Assembly: GCA_964559125.1 (NCBI GenBank)
Contig: CAZLGW010000009.1
Location: 1 to 64,000 of the forward strand
DNA length: 64,000 nucleotides
Reading direction: 5' to 3'
Source of the DNA: Ravibacter sp964559125
GTDB lineage: Bacteria > Bacteroidota > Bacteroidia > Cytophagales > Spirosomataceae
Positions 26,779 through 36,094 of the stretch are shown piece by piece; position 1 is the stretch's first letter; each line of letters starts with the position of its first letter. The translations under genes and the position numbers were made by a program. The notes below the pieces were generated by a model, which saw nothing but the letters and a program-made list of their open reading frames with translations, ran no database searches and was not told the origin of the DNA.

Positions 26779-28086
26779 ATGCGGATATTAGATAAATACA
26801 GCGAGTATAAGGATTGTGGGGTTGAATGGCTGGGGGAAGTCCCAAAGCACTGGGAGTTGAAGCGATTGAAAAATATCGCCAGCCACATTAATAGAGGAGT
26901 CACACCAAAATACGTTGAATACTCAGAATTTAGAGTGATAAACCAAGCGACTTTTAGCAAAGGTTTCTTTGACTTCGAAGCTGCTAAATTCACGAAACAT
27001 AATTCGTTCGAGAATGACGGTTTGATTAAAGGAATCGTAAGAAGAAATGATATACTATTAGCGTCTACAGGTGGAGGGGTACTGGGGAAAGTTGCTCACT
27101 ACGAGCTTGATGATGACAATTATTTAGCCGATAGTCATGTTACAATAATTCGCGGAGGTGAAGAGTTTGCCTCTAAGTTTTTCTACTATATACTTTCTAT
27201 AAATTACGATCTGATAAATGGAATTTTGGCTCAGGGATCGACCAACCAAACTGAACTTCAGAGAGACTGGTTAAGGAATCTGAAATTTCCTATCCCTCCT
27301 TTCCCCGAGCAAATCCGCATCACCCAATTCCTCGACCATAAAGCCGCCCAAATCGACAAAGCTATTGCTATCAAAGAAAAGCAGATAGTTTTGCTCAAAG
27401 AACGAAGGCAACTACTTATTCTCCAGGCCGTGACGCGTGGGTTGGATAAGGAGGTGGAGATGAAGGATAGCGGGGTGGAAGATCTTGGAAGTATACCCCG
27501 ACATTGGAAGATGATTCGACTAAAATATCTCCTAACAGAGCGAACAGAACGATCAGAAACAGGTGCAGAAACTCTATTGATGGTCAGCCAAACCCATGGT
27601 TTGGTAGTTAGAGCTAACTTTCACGATAAGGCGGAAGTAGCTCAAAGTACTATTGGAAATAAAAAGGTCTATTACGGTGATCTAGTATTTAATAAACTGA
27701 AGGCCCATTTGGGAGTTTTCTTTAAAAGTGAAATAAACAAAATCGGACTAGTAAGCCCGGATTATGCCGTGTATGTTTCTAATGGGGGCATCACAAATCT
27801 AAAGTATTTGGAGTTTCTATTCAGGCATCCCAGCTATATAAAACAATTTATATGTAAGGCAACGGGTATTGTACAGGGGCTTATTCGGTTATATACTAGC
27901 GACTTGTTTGAATTAAAGATTCCTGTTCCCCCTGACACGGAACAAAAAGGTATACTAATTAAAATCGACGAGTTTGAACAGAAGTTTAGTAAAGCAGTTT
28001 CCTTAAAATTGGACGAAATTGAAAAACTAAAGGAATATAAGGCTACCCTGATCAATAGTGCGGTAACTGGGAAGATAAGGGTGTAA
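26779..28086 (+). CDS. hsdS: Type I restriction specificity subunit
   Basis: A 435-residue HsdS with the usual two half-repeats. Each target-recognition domain is introduced by a similar phrase, GVEWLGEVPKHWELKRLKNI at about 13-32 and GVEDLGSIPRHWKMIRLKYL at about 233-252, and closed by the conserved IPPFPEQIRITQFLDHKAAQI helix or its counterpart VPPDTEQKGILIKIDEFEQ. The domain bodies are AT-rich relative to these repeats, as expected for exchanged recognition domains. It combines with HsdM and HsdR to set the bipartite DNA target, which cannot be read from the sequence. Confidence 0.93.
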   Translation: MRILDKYSEYKDCGVEWLGEVPKHWELKRLKNIASHINRGVTPKYVEYSEFRVINQATFSKGFFDFEAAKFTKHNSFENDGLIKGIVRRNDILLASTGGGVLGKVAHYELDDDNYLADSHVTIIRGGEEFASKFFYYILSINYDLINGILAQGSTNQTELQRDWLRNLKFPIPPFPEQIRITQFLDHKAAQIDKAIAIKEKQIVLLKERRQLLILQAVTRGLDKEVEMKDSGVEDLGSIPRHWKMIRLKYLLTERTERSETGAETLLMVSQTHGLVVRANFHDKAEVAQSTIGNKKVYYGDLVFNKLKAHLGVFFKSEINKIGLVSPDYAVYVSNGGITNLKYLEFLFRHPSYIKQFICKATGIVQGLIRLYTSDLFELKIPVPPDTEQKGILIKIDEFEQKFSKAVSLKLDEIEKLKEYKATLINSAVTGKIRV

Positions 28087-28155
28087 GGGTGCAGCTAAAT
28101 CGGTAATACGGTTAGTTTTCTTATCTTTCCTCTAATCAATTAGTCCGGCAACAGC

Positions 28156-28761
28156 ATGTATCAAACAGTTGAGCAACGTATCGAGGCAGTTCGGGATGAG
28201 CAAACCGACACGCTCGACCTCAGCCATTTTGATCTCACGACGCTTCCCGACGAGGTATTCACCCTCCGGAGCCTGCGTGTGCTGCGCGTCTGCAATCTAC
28301 TGCATGCAAGCCATCGGTCGTTTATCGATAGCCTCCGAAAGCCGGGCCACGGCAAAGTTGAAGAACTCCTGGCCTACGACGAAGAAGCCGAACGTGAGTT
28401 GCTGCAGGAGTTGCTGATACCCAGACAGCTGCAAACGTTGGATGCGCGCATAGGCCAACTACCGGCACTGGAAGAGCTCGATTTGGGATACAACCGCCTC
28501 AGCAGCTTACCTGATACTTTGGGCCGTCTTTCCCGCCTCCAGCGGTTAATTTTGAACAACAACCAGCTCACCCACGTGCCGGCATCGCTGTCGGAGCTAA
28601 AACAACTCCGCCTGCTGGATTCAAGAGGAAACCCGTTGCAGGCTCCCCCTGTGCTGCCCCAACTCGATCACTACAACCGTATAAAGGAACATTTCAGTCA
28701 GCAGAAAAACAGGGCTGTCCAGGAAAGAGACTATAATCTGGCGGCTTGGTTACGAGGTTAG
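28156..28761 (+). CDS. Leucine-rich repeat protein with UVR-like tail
   Basis: A 201-residue cytoplasmic protein. LRR units are clear: LDLSHFDLTTLPDEVFTL, LEELDLGYNRLSSLPDTLG, LQRLILNNNQLTHVPASL and LRLLDSRGNPLQ. The extreme C-terminus (NRAVQERDYNLAAWLRG) resembles the short UVR motif of UvrB, UvrC and Clp ATPases. No signal peptide, so it is not a surface LRR. It lies 70 nt after hsdS in the restriction locus. I infer a protein-interaction role, possibly with the neighbouring defence proteins; nothing in the sequence shows catalysis. Confidence 0.75.
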   Translation: MYQTVEQRIEAVRDEQTDTLDLSHFDLTTLPDEVFTLRSLRVLRVCNLLHASHRSFIDSLRKPGHGKVEELLAYDEEAERELLQELLIPRQLQTLDARIGQLPALEELDLGYNRLSSLPDTLGRLSRLQRLILNNNQLTHVPASLSELKQLRLLDSRGNPLQAPPVLPQLDHYNRIKEHFSQQKNRAVQERDYNLAAWLRG

Positions 28762-28995
28762 GAAAATAGTTTCGGATTGGTTTTGTAGGGAGCAAGCGAT
28801 AGCGATGTCCCAGAAGCGCGGTAGCCGGAAGGTGAGGGTTTGTTGAGGCGTATGGAAGCCTGGGAAGTTCATGTGGAATTCTGAACAAAACAATGCGATT
28901 ATGGCGTTTTTCGGTAAATTTGTTTTTTTACAGTCGCCTTCTTGAAAGTAACTCAAAACATATCACGTCTTCAGTACCTGCTGTCGTTATTTAAA

Positions 28996-30099
28996 ATGAC
29001 AGCAGACGAACTGGTTGTGCTGATTAGCGATCGCTTAAAAAAGCCGATCATCAAAGAGGAGCTGTTTGCTGAGGAGATTAAGCTTGCCCACCTCAAACGA
29101 ATTGACAAGGTCTTCAACAAGGGACTGCACTACTACCTGGACCCCAAGTCGCCCGAGGTATCGAAAGACGCCAGCATCTTTTTTAGGAAAAAACAGTTTG
29201 ATACCGATCTGAACATTGGAGCCCGGAAAATTGTCAACCAGTTTGAAGATTTCAAAATTTCGCTTTCGGCTATTTCCAAGCTTGCCGAGATTGATGTGCG
29301 AAGGCTTCTACCCGTTTTTAAGGTAACCGACGATCCCCGGAAAGCGGCAACGGACATCCGTCAAAAATTGTATCCGGTATTCGATCCCGACCTCCGGAGC
29401 TTTTTAAAGGCTTTAATAGCGAAGTTCGCTGCATACAACATCCTCGTTTTTGAGTTTGTCGAGACCCATAACAAAAAGGAGAAAGCGAATATCGACGGTT
29501 TCTTCCTGACGCCTAACGTGATTGTACTGAAAAGACAGCAGGCTTCTTTCAGACGGGAAATATTCACGCTGGCGCACGAGTTGGGGCATTACCTGTTGAA
29601 TGAAGAGGAGGTAGAGCAGCTGAATATTATCACGCTGGCAAGCCATTCCTTATCGCGAGTGGAGCGATGGTGTAACGACTTTGCGTTCTATTTCCTGGCC
29701 GGCGAATATGGTAGTATCATAGACGAATTGGAAGAGGCGAGCAGTATAAATGACTACCACATGGAGGAGGTTGCTTTTATCTCGGGACAAACCCACCTTA
29801 GTAAAATCGCCATTTTCACCCGCCTTCTGTTCAAGAACAAAATCAGTAGGGCAAATTATGAAACGATTAAGACTGATTTCGAAGAGCCATTTCGATTAAT
29901 GCAGGAAGAAAAGGCCAGGCAAAAAGAACTCGAAAAGGAACAAGGTATTCCACAAAGAGGTTCGACTCCTAAGCCCATTAATTCACCATTGTTGATTTCT
30001 ACGATTCAGACTGCATTTTACGAAGGTATCATCAACGAATATGACGTCTGCAAAGCGCTGAATATTTCGCCCGATAAATTAGAAAAATACATTCAATGA
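28996..30099 (+). CDS. ImmA/IrrE family metallo-endopeptidase
   Basis: A member of the ImmA/IrrE group with the zinc-binding HELGH (residues 212-216 counted from the TTG at 28942) after EIFTLA, and a conserved CNDFAFYFLAG segment behind it. The start at 28942 is a TTG and adds 18 residues; the first ATG, 28996, is given here. In other bacteria this kind of protein is paired with a DUF4411 PIN protein, as here: the next gene overlaps by 4 nt. The pair probably forms a toxin-antitoxin module in which the peptidase or its N-terminal domain is the antitoxin part. Embedded between hsdS and hsdR. Confidence 0.82.
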   Translation: MTADELVVLISDRLKKPIIKEELFAEEIKLAHLKRIDKVFNKGLHYYLDPKSPEVSKDASIFFRKKQFDTDLNIGARKIVNQFEDFKISLSAISKLAEIDVRRLLPVFKVTDDPRKAATDIRQKLYPVFDPDLRSFLKALIAKFAAYNILVFEFVETHNKKEKANIDGFFLTPNVIVLKRQQASFRREIFTLAHELGHYLLNEEEVEQLNIITLASHSLSRVERWCNDFAFYFLAGEYGSIIDELEEASSINDYHMEEVAFISGQTHLSKIAIFTRLLFKNKISRANYETIKTDFEEPFRLMQEEKARQKELEKEQGIPQRGSTPKPINSPLLISTIQTAFYEGIINEYDVCKALNISPDKLEKYIQ

Positions 30100-30677
30100 A
30101 AGTAGTGATCGACACCAATTCGCTTCTGTCTCTGGTTCGTTACTACTTACCATTTGATACAAGTGGGGCTTTGTACGAATTCTTCAAACGGAAAATCCTG
30201 CAAGGTGAAATCGTGATTATCGACAAGGTCTACGATCAATGCTCGTATATTGCAAAAGGGATTATCCTGAGCAGACTGGATTTTCTTTCCGATGTCGATT
30301 TTAGAAAGTCCGCTAAACTCCCATACAGCACCTCAGCGCTTCTTCCGCCATCCCCTGGCAAATTTCTGAATTTAATGGATAGCAATTTTCCTGTAGCGGT
30401 ACAGAAAAAGAAGCTGACTGACGTGGAGTTTGAAAATCAGAAGAACAGGCATATGGAAGATGCAGATATTAAGCAAGTTATATTATGCCTGCATTTGATG
30501 AGACAGGGGGAGGAAGTAATATTGGTTACTGAAGAAACTGCCGGTAGCAACGACAACAAGCTGTTTAAGAAAATCCCTGCCATGTGTGAAATATTGGGGA
30601 TCGCTACCCTGCCGTTGCCTGAGCTGATCAAAAAATATGAGGAGATTAAATTTACTTTCGACCAACGCTTATCATAA
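30096..30677 (+). CDS. DUF4411 PIN-domain toxin candidate
   Basis: A 193-residue protein beginning MKVVIDTNSLLSLVRYY, with Asp6 at the first acidic position of a PIN nuclease and further acidic residues downstream (MEDADIKQVI, VILVTEETAGSNDNK). This matches the DUF4411 family, usually coupled with an ImmA/IrrE protein. PIN nucleases cleave RNA, so it is the likely toxin. It overlaps the upstream gene by ATGA, supporting translational coupling, and ends 54 nt before hsdR. Confidence 0.82.
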   Translation: MKVVIDTNSLLSLVRYYLPFDTSGALYEFFKRKILQGEIVIIDKVYDQCSYIAKGIILSRLDFLSDVDFRKSAKLPYSTSALLPPSPGKFLNLMDSNFPVAVQKKKLTDVEFENQKNRHMEDADIKQVILCLHLMRQGEEVILVTEETAGSNDNKLFKKIPAMCEILGIATLPLPELIKKYEEIKFTFDQRLS

Positions 30678-30731
30678 AAATCAATAGCAAAGGTTGACAC
30701 CTTTTCTTTCAAAGTACATAAAAAGCCAGTC

Positions 30732-33700
30732 ATGCCAAGCCAAACCAACGAAGCCGCCCTCGAAATAACCATACAAAAATACCTGACTGGTTCGTCCATA
30801 GAAGAACTCGCGGGACAGGCTCCTTCGGTTCTCGGAGTTCGGGAGCGTGCGGAAGTATATCGTAGCGGCAATGGCTATTTCGTGGGTTACCCGCATGACT
30901 TCAATGCACGGTATGCCATCGACGAACACCGGTTTTGGAGCTTCCTAGAAACTACGCATCCTGACGAACTCGCCAAGCTGCAAAAGCAAAGCGACTGGAA
31001 GCTGAAAATACTGGACCGTCTCGATAGGATGATACGGAAGTATGGCATTATCAGGCTGTTGCGAAAAGGACTGGAAGTGGATGACGTACACTTCACGCTG
31101 TTCTACGTGCTGCCCCTGGCCAGCAGCAGCGAGAGCATCAGGAGGAATTTTGAAAGCAATGAATTCAGTGCTACCCGGCAAGTCCGCTATTCCGCTGCCA
31201 ATGCCCGTGAGGAAATTGACATGGTACTGTTTGTCAATGGCCTGCCCTTGGCGACTATGGAGCTCAAAAACCACTGGACCGGACAAAATGCGAAGTACCA
31301 CGGGCAGGAACAGTATAAATCCAAACGGGACATTACGCAACCGCTACTCCAATTTGGTCGCTGCCTGGTGCACTTTGCCGTCGATACCGATGAAGCGTAT
31401 ATGACAACCCGGCTGGACGGTCGGAATACCTTCTTCCTCCCCTTTAACCTGGGTGATCACTACGGCAAGGGAAACCCTCCGAATCCGTTCGGACATAAAA
31501 CTGCCTATCTCTGGACAGAGGTGATGACCAGGCAAAGTGTAGCCAACATCATTCAACATTTTGTGCGCTTTGATGGCAAAGATGCTGACGCACTTTCCAA
31601 AAGGCGCCTGTACTTCCCGCGTTACCACCAGATGGATGTGGTGCGTAAGCTCATCGCGGATGCTGGTCGGTATGGGGTCGGGAAAAGCTACCTGATCCAG
31701 CATTCGGCCGGTTCGGGTAAGTCGAACTCCATTACCTGGGCCGCGTATCAACTGATCGAAACCTATCCGGAGCATGAAAACGTGCCTGGCAGCAAGGGCG
31801 TCTCCAACCCGCTTTTTGACTCGGTGATTGTGGTGACCGACCGGCGGTTACTCGATAAGCAACTCAGGGAGAACATCAAAGATTTTTCGGAAGTCAAAAA
31901 TATAGTCGCCCCGGCTTATTCATCGCGCGAGCTGAAAGAAAACCTGGAAGCCGGAAAGCGCATCATTGTCACCACGATCCAGAAGTTCCCGTTTATCGTA
32001 GAGGGTATAGCCGACTTGAGTGAAAAGCGATTTGCGGTCATCATCGACGAAGCGCACGGAAGTCAAAGCGGGACCGCGGCAGACAACATGAACCGAGCTT
32101 TGGGAACGAGCAGAAGCGGAGATGCCGACGAAGATGCACTGGATACGCAGGAACTTATACTTGCGGCAGTACAATCGAGAAAGATGCGCGGCAATGCATC
32201 CTATATGGCTTTCACTGCTACCCCGAAAAACAGTACACTCGAAAAATTCGGCATCAGGCAGAAAGATGGAAGTTTCAGGCCGTTTCACCTGTACTCCATG
32301 AAGCAGGCCATCGAGGAAGGTTTCATTCTGGACGTACTGGCCAATTATACTACGTATAGAAGCTACTACGAGATCGAAAAGTCGATTGAAGACAACCCTC
32401 TGTTTGATACTACAAAGGCTCAGAAAAAACTAAAGCATTTTGTAGAACAGCATCGCCAGACCATCGCCACCAAGGCTGAGATTATGGTGGATCACTTTAT
32501 AAGCAAGGTGGTTACACCCAAGAAATTGAAAGGAAAAGCGAAGGCGATGGTCGTTACCCAAAGTATTGAATCGGCCATCCGGTACTATTTCGCCATTCAG
32601 CATTTGCTCACTGATAGAGGTAATCCGTTCAAAGCCATTATCGCATTTTCGGGTAAAAAAGAAATCGACGGTATCGAATACACCGAGGACAGTCTAAACA
32701 ATCTCCCGGCCTCGATAGACACTACCAAGCCGACCGACCCTGGCTACATCAGTGATAAAATTGCCCGGTATTTCAATATGGACGACTACCGGATCCTGGT
32801 GGTTGCCAACAAATACCTGACCGGCTTTGACCAGCCCAAACTCTCTGCCATGTACATCGACAAGAAGCTGCAAGGCGTATTGGCCGTTCAGGCGCTGAGC
32901 AGGCTCAACCGTGCGGCTGATGCACTGGGCAAGAAAACGGAGGATCTGTTTGTGCTCGACTTTTTTAACACTACAGATGAGATCAAAGACGCTTTCGATC
33001 CATTCTATACCTCTACTACACTCAATTCAGCTACGGATGTCAATGTTTTGCACGATATCAAATCTATCCTGGACGGAACCGGGGTCTACGAATGGTCAGA
33101 GGTAGAAGATTTTACCGCAAGGTATTTCCGCGGCACCGATGCGCACGAACTCGGTTTCATCATCGACGTAGCTGCCAATCGTTTCAACCGGGAGCTCGAA
33201 CTTGATGAGAACGGAAAGGCTGAAATCAAGATACTGGCAAAACAATTCGTCAAGATTTATGGCCAAATGGCCGCGATACTTCCTTACGAGATTATCCAAT
33301 GGGAGAATTTGTTTTGGTTTTTGAAATTCCTGATTCCGAAACTATTTGTGAAAGACTCGGATAAACCTGATTACGACGAACTTCTTGATGCTGTTGACCT
33401 TTCCACTTATGGATTGGAGCGGGTAAAGCTGAATGCAAGCATAGTACTGGATGAGGCGGAAACGGAACTTGAACCGCAAAATCCGAATCCCAGAGGAGCA
33501 CACGGATCAGACACTACAGAAGATCCGCTCGAATTTATTATCAACAGTTTCAACGAACGCTGGTTTCAGGGCTGGGATGCCACGCCGGAAGAGCAGCGGG
33601 TAAAATTTGTAACCTTGGCAAAGTCCATGAAAGCCCATCCTGACTTCGAAGAGAAATTTCTCCAAAACCCCGATACACAGAACCGGGAACTGGCTTTCCG

Positions 33701-33830
33701 GAAGATTTTCGACGATGTGATGGGCAAGCAACGCAAGGTTGAGCTGGAATTGTACCGGGCAATTTCGAAGGATGAGAGCTTTAAGCTGGCGATGCAGGAT
33801 ACGCTTAAGAGGATTTTGGGGATGATGTAG
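30732..33830 (+). CDS. hsdR: Type I restriction endonuclease subunit
   Basis: A 1032-residue HsdR. The N-terminal nuclease domain has the PD-(D/E)xK pattern in EEIDMVLFVNGLPLATMELKN. The SF2 translocase motor shows Walker A AGSGKS at 326-331, DEAH at 439-442 and the TATP motif in MAFTATPKN, followed by VVANKYLTGFDQP and QALSRLNRA in the second RecA domain. The enzyme pulls DNA past the bound HsdM-HsdS complex and cuts at a distance. It is the last gene of the locus, separated from hsdS by the LRR, peptidase and PIN genes. Convergent with the frameshifted HxlR gene, overlapping by 26 nt. Confidence 0.95.
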   Translation: MPSQTNEAALEITIQKYLTGSSIEELAGQAPSVLGVRERAEVYRSGNGYFVGYPHDFNARYAIDEHRFWSFLETTHPDELAKLQKQSDWKLKILDRLDRMIRKYGIIRLLRKGLEVDDVHFTLFYVLPLASSSESIRRNFESNEFSATRQVRYSAANAREEIDMVLFVNGLPLATMELKNHWTGQNAKYHGQEQYKSKRDITQPLLQFGRCLVHFAVDTDEAYMTTRLDGRNTFFLPFNLGDHYGKGNPPNPFGHKTAYLWTEVMTRQSVANIIQHFVRFDGKDADALSKRRLYFPRYHQMDVVRKLIADAGRYGVGKSYLIQHSAGSGKSNSITWAAYQLIETYPEHENVPGSKGVSNPLFDSVIVVTDRRLLDKQLRENIKDFSEVKNIVAPAYSSRELKENLEAGKRIIVTTIQKFPFIVEGIADLSEKRFAVIIDEAHGSQSGTAADNMNRALGTSRSGDADEDALDTQELILAAVQSRKMRGNASYMAFTATPKNSTLEKFGIRQKDGSFRPFHLYSMKQAIEEGFILDVLANYTTYRSYYEIEKSIEDNPLFDTTKAQKKLKHFVEQHRQTIATKAEIMVDHFISKVVTPKKLKGKAKAMVVTQSIESAIRYYFAIQHLLTDRGNPFKAIIAFSGKKEIDGIEYTEDSLNNLPASIDTTKPTDPGYISDKIARYFNMDDYRILVVANKYLTGFDQPKLSAMYIDKKLQGVLAVQALSRLNRAADALGKKTEDLFVLDFFNTTDEIKDAFDPFYTSTTLNSATDVNVLHDIKSILDGTGVYEWSEVEDFTARYFRGTDAHELGFIIDVAANRFNRELELDENGKAEIKILAKQFVKIYGQMAAILPYEIIQWENLFWFLKFLIPKLFVKDSDKPDYDELLDAVDLSTYGLERVKLNASIVLDEAETELEPQNPNPRGAHGSDTTEDPLEFIINSFNERWFQGWDATPEEQRVKFVTLAKSMKAHPDFEEKFLQNPDTQNRELAFRKIFDDVMGKQRKVELELYRAISKDESFKLAMQDTLKRILGMM

Positions 33831-34363
33831 GAAGTAATCGTGAGTTGATCAAAAAAGTATTGATCGATAAATAAAATGTAGTTACCCACTGTGCCGCTCT
33901 TTGTGAAGTGAAATCCTTACACAAGCGTCTCTTCACTCCCCCGATTGTTTCCCTCCCTTGCTTCCCGCCGTCATCCACCCGGTCCGGTAACAGAACAGGC
34001 CCTTCCCCGGAAGAATACCGTCTTAAAATCACGGTTCTCAGGTGCTCTTCATACTCATCTCCCCAATGCCCCAAAACGGAAACGACCGGAATCAGGATTT
34101 TGCCCAATTCAGTAAGGCTGTATTCGACTTTGGGAGGAACTACCGGGTAAATCAATTTTGTAACCAGTTCGTGCTCCTCCAGTTCTTTCAGCTGCACATT
34201 CAACACCCTCCGTGAAGGCCTCCGGAATTTTACGCTGCAGTTCGCTCGGCCTTTTGTGCCCTTCATTGATAAACCACAACAGGCGTATTTTCCATTTCCC
34301 GTAAAGTACTTCGCCGACCAGGTCAAGGCCGCAATTCAGGCTCAGCGTCTTTCTTTCATACAT
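33805..34363 (-). pseudogene. HxlR-family regulator, frameshifted
   Basis: Two overlapping frames together encode an HxlR-type winged-helix regulator. Frame one (from 34363) gives the N-terminus with LNCGLDLVGEVLYGKWKIRLL and RPSELQRKIPEA. Frame two resumes SRRVLNVQLKELEEHELV and runs through VEYSLTELGKILIPVVSVLGHWG. The shift is at the AA of 34215-34216 on the plus strand, one base too many. After residue EYEEHL the second frame continues for about 80 unrelated residues before a stop at 33805, so the natural stop may also be lost. A sequencing error remains possible. It is divergent from the SDR gene and from a 16-bp palindrome. Confidence 0.8.
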
Positions 34364-34401
34364 AAGACAAAGTTAATCCTATGACTCAAAGAGCGCAATA
34401 C

Positions 34402-34417
34402 GGGATAAATTTATCCC
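34402..34417. promoter_or_regulatory. 16-bp palindrome, likely HxlR operator
   Basis: GGGATAAATTTATCCC is a perfect palindrome between the divergent HxlR pseudogene (start 34363) and the SDR gene (start 34490). HxlR regulators bind palindromes in just such spacers, so it is the likely operator for the pair. If the regulator is really broken, the site could be constitutively open. Confidence 0.6.
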
Positions 34418-34489
34418 TATATGATTCGTTCTTCCGTACTTGTATCAACAGGTCATACGCCTCACTTTTGCGTTATAGACAATTAAAAA

Positions 34490-35284
34490 ATGGAAGAAGT
34501 ATTTGATTTAAACAATGAGTTGTCAGGCAAAATTGCCCTGGTCACAGGAGGAACAAAGGGGACCGGAAAGGCCATCGCCTCCCGTTTGCAGCAGGCCGGA
34601 GCCACGGTGATCGTCACGGCCCGGAATGCCCCTGCCGGAGAAAGCGAAAACCTGGATTTCATTCCCGCTGACCTCAGCACGCCGGAAGGAACACAAAAGG
34701 TGACAGGTGAAGTGCTGCGTAAATACGGCCGGTTGGATATCCTGGTCAATAACCTCGGCGGCTCCGAAACTCCTGGCGGCGGCTTTGCCGTGCTTACCGA
34801 CCACGACTGGGAAGAGACGCTGCAGACCAATCTCCTGGCCCCGGTCCGGTTAGACAGGGCTTTTCTGCCGAAAATGATAATCCGGGGGAACGGGGTCATT
34901 ATCCACATCGCTTCTATCCAGGGGCGGCTTCCTTTATACGACTCTACCTTGCCTTATGCCGCCGCCAAGGCAGGCTTGATCAATTACAGCAAAAGCCTGT
35001 CTAACGAGGTCTCGCCCAAAGGCGTTCGTGTCCTTACCGTTTCACCCGGCTGGATCATGACCGGCTCTTCTATCCGGATGATGGAACGCATCGCAGAAAG
35101 TTCGGCCATAACCGTCGAGCAGGCCACTCAAAGTGTGATGGATGCGCTTGGCGGAATACCGATCGGGAAGCCGGCCCGGCCGGAAGACATTGCCGAGCTG
35201 GTTGGCTTCCTGGTATCTCCAAGGGCCGGATACCTGACAGGGACGGAATATGTAATTGACGGCGGGACTATTCCCACGATTTAG
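34490..35284 (+). CDS. SDR family oxidoreductase
   Basis: A 264-residue short-chain dehydrogenase/reductase. The cofactor loop TGGTKGTG is at 18-25, the NNLGG segment follows the Rossmann beta-4 strand, and the active-site pair is Tyr156-Lys160 in YAAAK. C-terminal features (GRPEDIAELVGFLVSP-like and GTEYVIDGGT) are typical of classical SDRs of about 250 aa. It is divergent from the broken HxlR gene and precedes a small NTF2-like protein gene by 21 nt, a common pair in detoxification clusters. Substrate unknown. Confidence 0.9.
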   Translation: MEEVFDLNNELSGKIALVTGGTKGTGKAIASRLQQAGATVIVTARNAPAGESENLDFIPADLSTPEGTQKVTGEVLRKYGRLDILVNNLGGSETPGGGFAVLTDHDWEETLQTNLLAPVRLDRAFLPKMIIRGNGVIIHIASIQGRLPLYDSTLPYAAAKAGLINYSKSLSNEVSPKGVRVLTVSPGWIMTGSSIRMMERIAESSAITVEQATQSVMDALGGIPIGKPARPEDIAELVGFLVSPRAGYLTGTEYVIDGGTIPTI

Positions 35285-35305
35285 GAACCTTTAAAATCTA
35301 AGGAC

Positions 35306-35629
35306 ATGAATTTACCCAAAGTAATTGCGGACCTGGTAAAAGCGCAGGAAGAATTTGACGCTGAGGCTTATGCCGGGTGTTTTTCCGATACAGCGGTCGT
35401 CTTCGACGAAGGTAAAATACACCGGGGCAGAAACGAAATAAAATCATGGATCGGTAAAGCAAACCAGGAATACCGGACCGTAATGACCCCGATCGAATAT
35501 ACGGCATCCGGACAGACGGGTATGATAAAAGCTGAGGTGTCGGGAAACTTTCCGGGAAGCCCGGTGACCCTGCACTATCATTTTTCGGTTAGCGACGGTC
35601 AAATTGAGTCGCTGAAGATCACCGGGTAA
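35306..35629 (+). CDS. NTF2-like/SnoaL-type small protein
   Basis: A 107-residue cone-shaped-fold protein of the NTF2 superfamily, with AQEEFDAEAYAGCFSDTAVVFDEGKIHRGR early and a strand-rich second half. Such proteins act as isomerases, cyclases or ligand-binding subunits. It sits 21 nt after the SDR gene and on the same strand, so it is probably co-expressed. Substrate cannot be read. Confidence 0.75.
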   Translation: MNLPKVIADLVKAQEEFDAEAYAGCFSDTAVVFDEGKIHRGRNEIKSWIGKANQEYRTVMTPIEYTASGQTGMIKAEVSGNFPGSPVTLHYHFSVSDGQIESLKITG

Positions 35630-35652
35630 TCACCTACCACTCAAAAACGCTG

Positions 35653-35970
35653 CTAAAGCGGATGATTGATCCCGAATTTGATAATCTGGTCTATTACCGG
35701 AAGCAATTCCCTTCCAAGCGGCGTCAGCGTGTATTCGACCCGCGGCGGAACTTCGGGAAAGGATTTTTTGGAGACGATCCCTTTGTCGCAGAGGTGTTTT
35801 AGTTGGCCGATGAGCATTTTTTCGCTGATCCCCACAATGCACCGTTTCAATTCACCATACCGGATGGTTCTGGTGTTGATCTGGTAGATGATGAGCATTG
35901 TCCATTTTCCGCCGATGATTTCGAGCGTTTTTCTCAAAGGACAATTTTCATCCGAAATATTTAGCTTCAT
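35653..35970 (-). CDS. HxlR-family transcriptional regulator
   Basis: A 105-residue winged helix regulator of intact length. Cys10 in the conserved CPLRKTLEIIGGKWTMLI segment is the usual redox-sensing cysteine of this family, and RYGELKRCIVGISEKMLIGQLKHL is the DNA-binding helix pair, followed by PRVEYTLTPLGREL. It is divergent from the 134-residue NTF2-like gene at 36095; a direct repeat in the spacer (36005-36032) is a likely operator. It is separate from the frameshifted HxlR at 34.2 kb, so the strain retains one intact regulator. Confidence 0.9.
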   Translation of the reverse strand: MKLNISDENCPLRKTLEIIGGKWTMLIIYQINTRTIRYGELKRCIVGISEKMLIGQLKHLCDKGIVSKKSFPEVPPRVEYTLTPLGRELLPVIDQIIKFGINHPL

Positions 35971-36004
35971 GATAAGACCTGATAATCAGTAATTTTATAC
36001 TTTC

Positions 36005-36032
36005 AGTAAGTACCCTACTTTTTAGTAAGTAC
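36005..36032. promoter_or_regulatory. Direct repeat AGTAAGTAC x2, HxlR operator candidate
   Basis: AGTAAGTAC occurs at 36005-36013 and 36024-36032, 19 nt apart, with TACTTTTTAGTA between them forming a short dyad. The position between the divergent HxlR (start 35970) and NTF2-like (start 36095) genes makes it a plausible regulator site. HxlR-type sites are typically such TACT/AGTA patterns. Confidence 0.5.
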
Positions 36033-36094
36033 TTGTTAATAAGAGAGTAAAGGTAGAAATTTGCCTGATAACTGCATTCTTAAAAATCAATCAC

